A program made the translations under genes and the position numbers. A stretch of 62,000 bases of DNA, taken from contig NC_049993.1 of assembly GCF_000003815.2 (NCBI RefSeq), positions 4,016,891-4,078,890 of the forward strand. Direction: 5' to 3'. The notes beneath the pieces are model-generated. The model was not told the origin of the DNA, did no database searches, and saw only the letters and a program-made list of their open reading frames with translations. Source of the DNA: Branchiostoma floridae. Lineage: Eukaryota > Chordata > Leptocardii > Amphioxiformes > Branchiostomatidae. The first letter of the stretch is position 1; each line of letters opens with the position of its first letter. Positions 45,401-54,060 of the stretch are shown piece after piece.

Positions 45401-48400
45401 CGATATTAGATATTGATGAAGTATCAAATGTTGACATAATTCCATGCGAATAACAAAAGGAGGCCCCTGCGGAAGACGTATAATGGTACCGTCCGAAACG
45501 CGTTCGAAAGGCCGAACACCCCGGGATGTGAAATGGCGGGAAAACATAGTCATCATATCGTCTACCGGGATTTGCACGGCGCATTGACGGATCGAGTATA
45601 TAATACGTCTTTACAGGCCCAAGCCCAAGCCAAATCAGCAATGCTGTTGATAAAAATATAACAGCTATGAGGAAGGTAGGTTAAAGATTAAAATCGACCG
45701 AGGCTTTTATTGTCCATTTATTTTAGTGTTGCAAGCAGAGTGGATGTTTTTACCCAAAATAATGTTGTGCATTGTAATGCTCAATATTATGAACCAATGA
45801 TGTCTTGCCTGAAAGTGTAACTTGAAAAATATATACAACATATCTGTAGTAGCTTGAAATAGTATAATTGACATTAGTATAGGACTGAAAAAATGTACTT
45901 TATCTATTGTGTGTCCATTTTTTTTCTTTTCCCTTGGCATGGAGTAATATCCTAGCCTGTGTGCTATCCTAGTTACATGTAGAATACCAACTCCTATACA
46001 TCTCCCCCATATACTCAGGGGAAGTGTGAGGGCCTTAGCAAACAAGACAATGCTGTGTATATCTTACACAACTTTGTGCAATATCTGATGCATTGTGATC
46101 AGTATCGCTATGATAGGAACTACTGGTTTGATATCTCACATCTCACCACCTAATGTTAGGTCCATTATGTGTTACCACTTTTTGTAGATTTCTTTTGACA
46201 TACATTAAAACATTTCTCTGATGCACAAATGATATTGTTTAATGCACTAATGGTAAGATGAAATTGGCAATTCTGTTACCAGCTACAGGTACATCAAATT
46301 CAATATCAGTAGTGCAAATGAATGACTCCATAATATTCTATAAAGAGATATCTATGAAGAATAATATTGGGAAAATGACATGAATAAAAGTTTTAAACAT
46401 ATAATTTATACATTGAACAAGAAGATACTCTATGTCATGTCACAATTTCTATCCTCTGGTCTCACATCAAAATTCTTATCATGTGCTAAAAATATATTGT
46501 CTTCCTTTGTATTCATTTTTTTCATATACAGTCTTACGAAAAGTTTGTGTTGAAAATTTGGATGTTTTCATATATGGTGATGTATCCATGATATTAGATG
46601 ATTTTCACAGTGGAATTATTGCACTGGAAATCTGTTTTCCCATCTACTCCATTGTTTTTCTGGAACGAATCTGGAAAGTGACCTTATCATATTTCGGCAT
46701 TGGTTGGCTCAGGAAAGCACCCCACACCATGCTCCTTCATTACAAAGCGTCAGTGTAGAACAAACCATAGGAAGTAAAAATTTCAATTTTGCCGCCACAA
46801 TCCTTTGCGCTTGAAAAAAGCCTTGATTCCGTGAATGCCGTTGTTTCCATGGCCTGGTTTGACTTCTTTTTTGGAAGCAGAGAAAGACAAAGAGTTTTTC
46901 TATAATTTGTGGGTTTCTTTGGCCTTATGAGAAAAGTGGCTTTCTGTTCGTCCTTGAATGTGGGGAAGTTTGGGAATGTCGTTATAAACAATGTGGTTCT
47001 TTTGGTGTGGTTTGAAGAACACCTGTAAATTTCAGACAGCATTCAACAACAGAGTACAGCCACTACGAATACAGGGTATGATTATATTTAATTTTGGCAA
47101 GGAACGTGCTAGAGGTTGCTTTTCTAAATGTCACGACAGTTACCCGTAGGCTCCCCGCGATCCCTGGTAACCTGATACCCTCCCTTACAGTAGAAAGCTG
47201 CCCCAAACAACCGACCGCCATGTTTGTCTCAGGGAAACACGTTTCTCAGTTAGCTATGTCAAGCATGAAGACAGTTAATGACTCATCAATGCGTCTTTGT
47301 CTTGCACAATGAGCAGGATATGAGTGTCACTGCGATATGTGAAAAGACCTGCAGTGTCTTTAGATCTCTTTACCTGTGGAAAAATGACCTGAAATCTGTG
47401 AGATTTTGAAATATAAATGTATCTTCGTTTGCACATCGCTACGTTCTACCCACCTGTGGGCGATTTTAGTTCAAGAGGAAGAGAAGATTGTCGTCTCCCT
47501 GATCGACTTGCAGGTCGCCTTGAAATCTCGTCAGGTAAGGCGGATGTGCCAGCAGACTGCTTCCTCTCCTTTGTACCTGAAATAACAGTTACGTGCTTTA
47601 GTTATTCATCAAGTAACTAATTATACAAACATATACATGTGTGCTATGCCACTCTAGAGTACACCATGTTCATAATTTTGCTTTTGGACATACAACTACA
47701 CTACACAGGTATGTCAATTGCACTAGATGGTCATATAAACATTTGCGTAATCATTTAGTAAAAATAGACTAGAAATATTACGTAAGTGCGATTTTTTTGT
47801 TAATGGTCCTGCTAAAATGAAAAAAAAATAAAACGGAAATTAGATTTGATACAAAAAATACCTGAATAAACTGTACCACCTTTGATTTCATGTCTTATTT
47901 CCACGCATTTGGATTGAAAAAAAATCAGGGAAAACAATTTTTTTATACTCACTCGAGGTTGATTTTCCTCTACTCCGTGACCTTAATCGCTTTCCATTTG
48001 TCTTCAAGACCTTGTCAGATGTAGATGTGCTCACTGACTGGCCCCGAAACTTTGAACCTGTAATAAAAAGTATATCACTCAAGTACAGACATTTTTATTA
48101 AAGATCCAAAATCTGGACCCAGGGCATAAAAAACTATCTCCTACCAGGATGTCAGTTGCTAAATTGACTCCGCACATCCTCCCAACATCACAAATAGATC
48201 AGACCCAGTGGGAGATCTCTACCCGTCTGACTACCAAGAACAATGGCTTGGTATAACAGCAGACGACAGAAAGAAATTTGCATATTAACTGATATCAACA
48301 TTTCAAAATTCCTGTCCACAAATTTTTCAAGAAATCATTGTCAACCACAGAAAAAATACATTACCTCGGCACAAAAGTGGCATATCAACTTTGGATATCG

Positions 48401-50758
48401 TATTTCAGTCATTTCTAAATACATTTTGATGTATTATATATCAATAGAAAGCTACTGTGATTCCCTTCCTATGGTATCCTTTCCAATGATAACGAGGTTG
48501 ATACCATAGGAACGGGAATCACAGTAGCTTTCTATTGGTATATAATACATTAAAATTCATGCAGAAATAACGTAAATATGATATACCAAAGTTGATATGC
48601 CAAACTTTTGTGCCGAGTTTAGATAGTTGCTGCAAGCATAAAGCCCAATGCAGTACAGTTCAGGTGTTCACAGTTTGTTTTCACACAAGAGCTAGGGCGT
48701 AATGTTGTATCAGGGACTTCAGTTTCAAATCCTTGTTTGAATGCCTCTCAGCAAAGATAGCCCCTGTCAAGTTTGAACTACATAATATTTTGCAACATGT
48801 TTCCCCATAGCTTTGATACCTAGTAATATGGCTTATTAAAAATGACATACGTTTGGCCCCCCTAGTGGCTGCTTTTAGAATAGCAAGGTCATTTTGTCAA
48901 AACTTTAAGAAAGGATTAACGACATTTCTTTGCTATATAGGTAGCTTCGACAAAGATGTACAGAATTACATAGAAATTATACAAAGTAGGAGTAAATTAG
49001 CACAAGTAATGATAGTATTTGATCATAGTATTTTTTTTTTCATTCCAAACAGGATAACTGAAGAAAGGCACAACGGATTTTCATTTTGGTATGTAGGTAT
49101 CTTTGGCAAAGATGTAAACAACTAGAAGGCCGACATTTTTTTGCTCAGAAGCAAATACAGCATAGTTCAATCCATCCCCATCTCCACACAAAATGTAATG
49201 CTCTATTTCAACCTTTTGCAGAATTTGACCTGTCCAAAACATCATCCAACTCCAAAATTGATTTTTTTAAAGACCCCCCCCCATGGACTGATCTTCAATG
49301 TGACCCATTTTTCAACATAAATATTTTTCGTTAAAAATTGAACAAAAAAATCCAAATTTAATACTTGTTATGTGATGTTCATCCTGAGTGTGAATGGAGT
49401 CCTGTGGGGACAAACTGTACGCATCCTCGTACTGAATTTCTAGCCATTTGGTATTAATACAAAGGCATAGCAGCCAAATTATATTGTTAAGTCTAAAAAT
49501 AGCAAAAAATCACAATTCAAGAATTTCTTTGAAATAATGTATGCAAATGAAAATGAAGTTAAGTGGGCACATATGCTACACACTGTTCTTACCAAGTTTT
49601 AGCTCATTTGGTTTTGATACAAGGGCATATAGGAGCCAAAAACATACATTTGTTGTCAAAAATCCCCAAATAACTAATTTTTTAAGCGATATATGAAAAA
49701 AAGCGTCCTTAGAGCATATGTCCAATGCACCTCTCTTCCAAATTCCAAGTCATAAGGTTGTAATACCAGGGCACAGGGGCCCAATACATATCATTGGGTC
49801 TAAGAATGAGCAAAAAAACTACATTATGTCTGGGGTATTTGCTACATGTACCTGTACCTCCACCCCAAATTTCAGGTATCCATGTATGTATAACTATATT
49901 TCAATCACGTAGAAGCGATCAAGCGTCTTTGATGCAAATGAGGACTTATATGTATTACCAATGAAAAAACTGTATTCAATTGTTTTCTATGACTGGACTT
50001 CAATAAATGTTATTAATGACAGGTGGGACATGAACAGATACCAGACATACAAATGAGGAACATGTGTTACATTCATTCTGGATTAGGTGAAGGTTTATTT
50101 ATATGTTTAACAACACTCCAATTTTCTAACTGTGTTTCGAACGTTTTTCACGATTCAAGTTTATATACTTGGAAAACTGTCTTGGAAGTCTGCGCCAATA
50201 CTAACACCACGAAGTTCAGGAGCAGACTGCATATTTGCAATGTAGGTTCTCGTCAATCAGCAAATATATACATGTTCGCCTTTTTAAGTTGAGTTACTGA
50301 CCTGATGGCGACTTCCTTTTCCTCTTAATCCGTGTTACGTCATCGATTCCACTGTCGTAAACAGAAGCTGTAACCACCAAACCAAAAAAGAAAACTGTCG
50401 GTCAGCCATCACGGGATTAGGAACAAAACAATCAAGATGTATCATCAATTCCAAAGAATAAGACGACTATGAACTAACCTTCATTTTCGAATGCGGCTGT
50501 GATGTTGACCTCTTCTGCCAAATCGATTCTACCGATATGCAATAAAGCATCCGATAAGTGTGAAAGGTCGCCTTTTTCTAGTTTCCCCAAACGCTGTAGC
50601 TTTCGGCAAATCTCGACAGCTTCATCTCTGATGATTCGACCAAGTGGTAGTAAACATTTTGTGATGGCTACATATCTCCGGAAGTCTTCTAGCTCAGTGT
50701 TGTCAAGACTGCTTGAAATTTTCAGGTAGAGATGACGCCTTTGGGCACTAGCCGCCAT
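32931..50758 (-). CDS. Multi-death-fold adaptor: DED-DD-DD-ZU5-UPA-DD (PIDD1/UNC5-like C-terminal half)
   Basis: Probable scaffold for death-receptor or caspase-activation signalling. Twelve exons, read on minus: 50758-50479, 50367-50302, 48057-47953, 47576-47454, 40937-40689, 37839-37591, 36727-36597, 36147-35906, 35549-35187, 34908-34751, 34161-34105, 33178-32931. Every junction has GT/AG and the phases agree throughout, giving 2271 nt, 756 residues. Order: DED (about 10-85), basic Ser/Thr linker (94-191), DD (192-274), DD (275-357), ZU5 (358-481), UPA (482-655), basic linker KRRRRAGKK (656-674), DD (675-756). ZU5-UPA-DD is the C-terminal arrangement of PIDD1, UNC5 and ankyrins; the DED and extra DDs in front are unusual. 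The gene is divergent from the caspase gene at 51683. Exons hidden in the 6.5-kb intron 40938-47453 cannot be excluded. Confidence 0.87.
33285..33900. repeat. Probable repeat copy in an adaptor intron (GT microsatellite flank)
   Basis: ATTACCTTAGCCAAGAAGG, a GTGTGTGCGTGTGTGTGT run at about 33325-33342 and AATAACTTAAGAAGAGG read, on the opposite strand, like the CA-run end of the CTAGGGGGCCCA family at 39350-39500. The match is loose. Confidence 0.35.
34751..35549 (-). CDS. UPA domain exons of the adaptor
   Basis: 35549-35187 (121 codons): LLTFKPHLPGAAAIVDAL, VELLCIPRLHDQDDPF, ERRMIPVRMKKGEKIFLEFS, PEFGIYFVHPSR. 34908-34751: CEIKVMKKPG, KVYEGLIQFTRKDRRG, LYPVIFELLNSPTG. Position after ZU5 and before DD, plus the beta-rich pattern, supports UPA as in UNC5, PIDD1 and ankyrins. 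The second exon is entered in phase 2 and left in phase 1. Confidence 0.75.
35906..36727 (-). CDS. ZU5 domain exons of the adaptor, ending in an HFS motif
   Basis: 36727-36597: GSTVEEEDVKIEFPPGSVAE, DTFVSVE, the FPPGS(V/L) start of ZU5. 36147-35906: AATFAAVTPLLMV, EFLKPVKITLPWCW, VLVCDKNNWSFLETEIEETP, DGVVIEVSHFS. LKPV.ITLP and the ETPDGV...HFS end are typical of ZU5. In PIDD1 and UNC5CL the HFS at this place is cut autocatalytically between F and S; here it falls at about residues 479-481. Confidence 0.85.
36145..36240. repeat. Foldback repeat overlapping the acceptor of the second ZU5 exon
   Basis: The left arm 36145-36184 (AATCTGGATAGAAAATAACA, GTTGATTGACAGGC) and right arm 36201-36240 (its inverse, ending TTATTTCCTATCCAGATT) pair over about 40 bases with four or five mismatches and a 16-base loop. 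The left arm contains the acceptor TATCCAG and the first bases of the exon; the right arm is an inverted copy of them. Confidence 0.8.
37433..37555. repeat. Diverged copy of the hairpin-headed repeat
   Basis: AACCACCTCATAAACGACCT, ATTCGGTGGTTATA, then GTATACACCTCAGGGCGGG and ACATTAACCCTATA align with 30557-30690. It lies in the intron just downstream of death domain B. Confidence 0.65.
37591..37839 (-). CDS. Death domain B of the adaptor
   Basis: A 249-bp phase 1-1 exon of the same length and borders as domain A, with about 18 of 83 residues different by my count. Its middle helices (FDHNETDEIRDQHRDHRRR) are identical to domain A. It must be a recent exon duplication. Confidence 0.88.
38300..38640 (+). 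pseudogene. LINE ORF2 C-terminal zinc-finger tail
   Basis: A plus-strand frame reads LHTAVHNGVLDADRRRGEVA, EEKRKRRKNV, HTCTECNRVCRSQSGLLSHI, RSHNRR. The CxxC...H-x3-H unit behind a basic Arg/Lys stretch is the usual C terminus of several non-LTR elements. It lies antisense in an intron of the adaptor, so it is not likely to be a host zinc-finger exon. Confidence 0.65.
38760..39480. repeat. Interspersed repeat, CTAGGGGGCCCA family, with CA run and T-rich tail
   Basis: CTGCAGTTCCAAACAAGCCG and CTAGGGGGCCCAAAC, AAATCATGA and TTCTTGAGTTATGCTG occur as in 10622-11916. A pure CA run is at about 39401-39450. A T-rich stretch, nearly pure T at the end, follows at 39536-39602. Confidence 0.75.
39865..40290 (-). 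pseudogene. LINE ORF2 C-terminal fragment
   Basis: The minus strand reads KWGIKDETGHIYDATCTLC, SIEDYEHMFFKCER, then ILFGKIDHLITAKDQKNRTF, VAKWTIFKTWIWHRKD. The C-x2-C...H-x4-C knuckle followed by a hydrophobic helix pair is typical of the end of non-LTR ORF2 proteins. A stop lies between the two parts. Confidence 0.7.
40689..40937 (-). CDS. Death domain A of the adaptor
   Basis: A 249-bp phase 1-1 exon of 83 residues. Landmarks: HHFDFVSRKVGSTWSDLARK, LGFDHNETDEIRDQH, HRRRCLEVLNRW, KDATLKRLKTAL, IADILEG. W, L and the NETDEI/RRRCLEVL helices are those of a death domain. Left at GAAG/GTTTGT. Confidence 0.88.
41018..41602. mobile_element. Harbinger-like MITE with TAA target sites
   Basis: It is flanked by TAA (41015-41017 and 41603-41605). 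The left end is GGCCTTCACACTGA; the right end read backwards is GCCCCCTTCACACGA. The 585-bp interior is non-coding with repeated GAAT(G/T)-type words. A 3-bp T-W-A duplication is what PIF/Harbinger elements make. Confidence 0.6.
42596..43717. mobile_element. DNA element with 21-bp terminal inverted repeats and TTA target sites
   Basis: Both ends read GGCCTGTGATTCGATGGAGC inward (42597 and, from the right, 43717), flanked by TTA. The interior has a tandem duplication of about 190 bp (near 42915-43080 and 43103-43270: GGCCAAAAAGAGCAAAAA, ATAAAAATGACCTCCAGTGA, GACAGTTTCAACAAACAAGT). No transposase frame. The right 385 bp recur inverted at 45155-45545. Confidence 0.75.
44690..45135. repeat. Interspersed repeat, CTAGGGGGCCCA family, diverged copy
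   Basis: TTCGAAACAAGCCGCTAGGA, GCAGTACCTCAACTCG, CCGCTAGGAAGTCC and the recurring AAAAATCAT spacing match the other two copies. No CA run here; it ends where the next element begins. Confidence 0.55.
45155..45620 (-). mobile_element. Partial inverted copy of the 42596-43717 element
   Basis: It begins TTAC then GGCCTGTGATTCGATGGAGC and aligns in reverse to 43330-43717 (GGCGCGGCCCCGCAAGG, ACGTTTTCAGAACGG, TAAGACGTCTAAATGCTAAC, GATGTGAAATGGCGGGAAAA). The other terminus is not found, so it is truncated or incomplete. Confidence 0.7.
45621..47453. other. Large adaptor intron, right part; nothing recognised
   Basis: AT-rich sequence without domain signal or bounded repeat in the frames I read. 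Several open frames of 70-110 codons show no family resemblance and no matching splice context. Confidence 0.35.
47454..50367 (-). CDS. Three linker exons of the adaptor, basic and Ser/Thr-rich
   Basis: 50367-50302: SVYDSGIDDVTRIKRKRKSP, with a basic cluster that could be a nuclear signal. 48057-47953: GQSVSTSTSDKV, KRLRSRSRGKSTS. 47576-47454: GTKERKQSAGTSALPDEISR, RPASRSGRRQSS. All are phase 1-1 exons, so each could be skipped without breaking frame. The last two are near copies of the caspase-gene exon 54600-54722. Confidence 0.75.
48366..48617. mobile_element. Foldback (near-palindromic) element in an adaptor intron
   Basis: The left arm CTCGGCACAAAAGTGGCATA and right arm, read backwards, CTCGGCACAAAAGTTTGGCA pair over about 115 bases each around a centre near 48490. 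Central parts (GCTACTGTGATTCCC, CTATGGTATCC) are almost perfectly complementary. It is non-coding. Confidence 0.85.
49122..49890. mobile_element. Second copy of the element found at 28705-30194
   Basis: It starts AACTAGAAGGCCGACATTTT like 28726, then GCAAATACAGCATAGTTCA and CCATCCCCATCTCC. From about 49430 come the TCATTTGGTTTTGATACAAG and AGGAGCCAAAAACATACA words of the second half. The internal 110-120 bp repeat block of the first copy is mostly absent. Confidence 0.6.
50479..50758 (-). CDS. Exon: N-terminal death effector domain of the adaptor
   Basis: It starts at AAAAAAATGGCGGC, a good initiation context, with no acceptor needed upstream. HLYLKISSSLDNTELEDFRR, LGRI, AVEICRKLQRLGKLEKGDL, SHLSDALLHIGRIDLAEEV is a six-helix DED pattern, including the hallmark RxDL near the last helix (GRIDL). 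It ends in phase 1 at GAAG/GTTAGT. Confidence 0.8.
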
Positions 50759-51682
50759 TTTTTTCAGTTAGAGTGGCGCACCTTTAACGACAGATGTGTA
50801 CCCGAGCCGATCTTGCTATTGAACTATTGAAAAGGGGGTGACCACTCTTTACAGGTGCTTAACAAAGCAGTGAATATGTCCATGGCTTTAGATATTACTT
50901 GCCCGGTAAGGGAATTATATGTCTTTGAGATAGAAGACTTTTGAACATTAAGTCCACGTTCGTTTTTAGAAAAAAAAAACTCTGGACGATATGCCACACA
51001 TTGGTATGGCCCGTTACGTGGCAAATGGCGGTGATGTTGTTCTTCGTTATAGCCGCCAGCGTTTGGTGAATAGATGTTATGGTCACTATCAATTGCTACT
51101 CTTTTCTTTGTTTCCCAGCAGGTAGCGCTACGTAAAAGGCTTTTCAACTTTAAACAAAGCCAACTGCCCACATGCAAGTAAAGTACATTTGGACCTTTAT
51201 ACTACAACACGACCGTGCCGATATGTAAATAGGGGTGCAAAAGTCTTCTGTAGTCTCTTTGCACGAAGAAATGTATGTGAACAAGCAAAAACATATAGAA
51301 AAACACAAAATTATTTTCACTGGGTCATTATACTATCCGATTCTTACTGCAGCTGCCGAATACAGGTGACCAAAACATACCACATAATGACCAGGAACCC
51401 CTTTTCAATGGAAGAGAACTTTGGATGTGGGGATTTCCACCCGTAACGAAGTCCGGCCGCCATTTTGTCTGACAAAATGGCGGAATCTTCTCTTTTTGAT
51501 TTTGTACCACTGGGGATTTCGTAAAACGTCTGACGCAACGTATCGGCCTTCGCAAACTTTTTGCACAGTAAAGCGACTTGTGGTCAGCGACAAATTTCCG
51601 TGGCTTTGACCAGCACCAGTGGCCGACCGTAAGCACAGGCGGAAGTAGGGGACAGTACGACAGTTCACCGTTAGAGAGGAAG
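50759..51682. promoter_or_regulatory. Shared divergent promoter region of adaptor and caspase genes
   Basis: The two start codons are 924 bases apart and point away from each other (the caspase start is provisional). No TATA box is seen near either. At 51457-51483 lies a perfect 27-base palindrome, CCGCCATTTTGTC-T-GACAAAATGGCGG; each arm holds AAAATGGCGG, close to a YY1 site, a common element in TATA-less promoters. The adaptor start codon itself lies in AAAAAAATGGCGGC. Bidirectional activity is inference. Confidence 0.5.
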
Positions 51683-54060
51683 ATGAAAGAAATTACAGAG
51701 GTCGACATCGGAGGAAAGCGAGGAAGAGGTGAGAATACACTTTGTGATAAACCACAGACAAAGTTACCAGTTAAACCCCGCTTACACCAGCTTCTGTAGC
51801 CGGGCGTAACAACTGCCGTGGGGATTAGTTTCTGAGCAACCAATCCTGGTGACTTTTCCTGAAAGTCATCTGTAAAGTTCACTCTTACCTCCGCCGAGAC
51901 GTTAATGGCTTCGGTGCCGTTTATTTTAAGGTGCATTTGTGTGGGTTTTTTGCATTACTCTAAAAGTTAATGTATAGATTGGTAAGATATTTTTCAATGT
52001 GGGTAGGTTTCGACAAACCGAAGGACCTGTTCGATTTTATGGACATTTTTGCCGAGGCAGCGATGCATAAAGACAGATAAATGCGTGTGTCCTGGCCTGC
52101 CAGATGCTGTTATAAAGAATAAAGTGTGAAAGGTCGCCATGTCCCCCCCCCCCCAAAGTAGTTTTCAACAAATTTCATTGCCGATTCTACCAGGCTGTAG
52201 TGTCCTCCTTTTAAGGCATTAATTGTCCGGAGATTTGAAACGTTATCTAGGTAAGGGCCTTAACTGTTTTTGAGATAGCATACTTTTGAACATCAGGGCT
52301 GCGTTCGTTGTTTGCAAAGATTCGAATGCCGATGTTGCAAGCACAATGGTATGTCTCATGAAATAGCAGTGATGTTGTTTTTCGTTAACGTTGCAAGCGA
52401 TAGGTGAATCATGGCTATATGTGGCCGCCATCACGTCAGCTACTATTTGCTTTGTTTCCCATAGTTACAAAGTATTCACGGCGGTCGGTTGCTAGGGTAT
52501 TCTTTCCCGTTGCTAGGCGCGTTCGACAGAATATCGGGTTACTGGAGGCCTACTTTTGGCTACCCGTAAAATATCTGAAAATAAACAAAATGTTTTGACA
52601 AGGAAAATGTTTTCGAAATAAGATTAAATTAGCAATTTTACATACGTTGAATGTTGTCGTTTGAATTTAGATAGCTGTTTTGTTTCGATGTTACTCAAAA
52701 AGATGATAATTTTCAGTTTTCAGGAAGGCCTTTAATTTGACCAAACTCTTGATAAGATAGGCCGCATGTATCATCGAAAATTCTCGTTTTTTATGTTTTT
52801 CGTCATCTATGAGGAAAATAAAACTTTCTGTTTTTGGGATTTTTTAATTTTTGATTTTAAGCAAAGTTACAGTCGAAAATATGCGTAAAAATGGCATTTT
52901 TCGCACTTAATTACCAATAATTCCAAATCGAAGGCATTTTCTAAAAATCCCAAAAACAGAAATCTCGCGAAAATCATGGCGGTCATTTTGAGCCGTCAAC
53001 GAGTTAATTTGGACTCTTCTTGGTCGCGATCTTAAACGAAGTTTGCACGCATGTCATGCCGCACGGATAGTGGGAGGGTGTAATTGATACCGGTGTAAAC
53101 AACACTTACAATATTCAAGGTCACCAACACAAACGTCAGTAGTTTCGTTAAATATCACAGGTCCCAAACAAAGGGATAGCATGGATGTACTGTCCAGAAA
53201 ATTGTTTATATTAGTGAAAAACTATCTCTTTTGGCTGATTCAAGGTAGTTTGACAAAAAAGGCCAGAGAGCAGTGTTTACCGGCAACGACCGCAGATGAC
53301 CCCAAATAGAACACGGGTTCGGTTCGAATTACGTCAGATGGAATATCGTGGAACAAGGTTCCAATTCGGCTAGACATGGGAGGTTTTGAGCCCGTATTTG
53401 ACCACCGTGATTTTGCACTTAAACAAAGCCCACAGCTCACCCTTAAGATCAGGATCATTTGAACTCTTACAAAATAGCACGACCGTACCGATATGCAAAT
53501 GTTCGAGGAGATTGCCTTTAGTCTCTTAACACGAAGGAAAACTATGAACAAGAAAAATACAAAGCCATTTGTAATTGGGCGAGTACTATCCGATTCTTAC
53601 TGCAGCTGTCGAAGACAGCCGAGTAGAAAATGCCAAATAATGACCAGGAACAACCTCCAATGGAAAAAGAACATTCAGTCAGGTGATATCTAACAGTAAA
53701 GCTGGTATCTCACTGCACTTGGGGCACCGGTGCGGCACTGCGGGGTTTACTCAACGAATTTTAGAGATAAATAACAAATTTTCTTACGCTCTGTGTATTT
53801 TGTCGTCTTGTTAGTCATATTGTTATGTATTACGCAATATCTAAATCATAAAAAAATTGGCGAAAATAACAACAGTGCCGCAACGGTGTCCCAAGTGCAG
53901 TGATATGCCACCTAACGAAGTTCGGTCGCCATATTTATATGGTCTGTAAAATATGGCAAAGACTTCCCTTTTTTCTTGTACGACTGGGTATTTGTCAAGC
54001 ATATGGGGCAACGTAGCGGCGTTCGCAAATTCTCTTTACAGTAAGCGAATCGTGGTAAGC
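50880..54060. repeat. Tandem duplication of the promoter region (50880-51600 and 52236-54060)
   Basis: The two blocks match in the same orientation: TTTTTGAGATAG, ACTTTTGAACAT, GTGATGTTGTT(C/T)TTCGTTA and TTTGCTTTGTTTCCCA (50920-51120 and 52265-52470); CACGACCGT(G/A)CCGATATG, CTATCCGATTCTTACTGCAG and AATGACCAGGAAC (51205-51400 and 53480-53655); AACGAAGT(C/T)CGG(C/T)CGCCAT and GGCCTTCGCAAA/GGCGTTCGCAAA (51445-51570 and 53915-54030). The second copy carries about 1 kb of extra unrelated DNA (52490-53450). Confidence 0.75.

Noticed and set aside
51328-51936. A 202-codon minus-strand frame in the divergent promoter
   Set aside because: No domain signal. Most of it lies in the duplicated promoter block, and the second copy does not keep the frame open.
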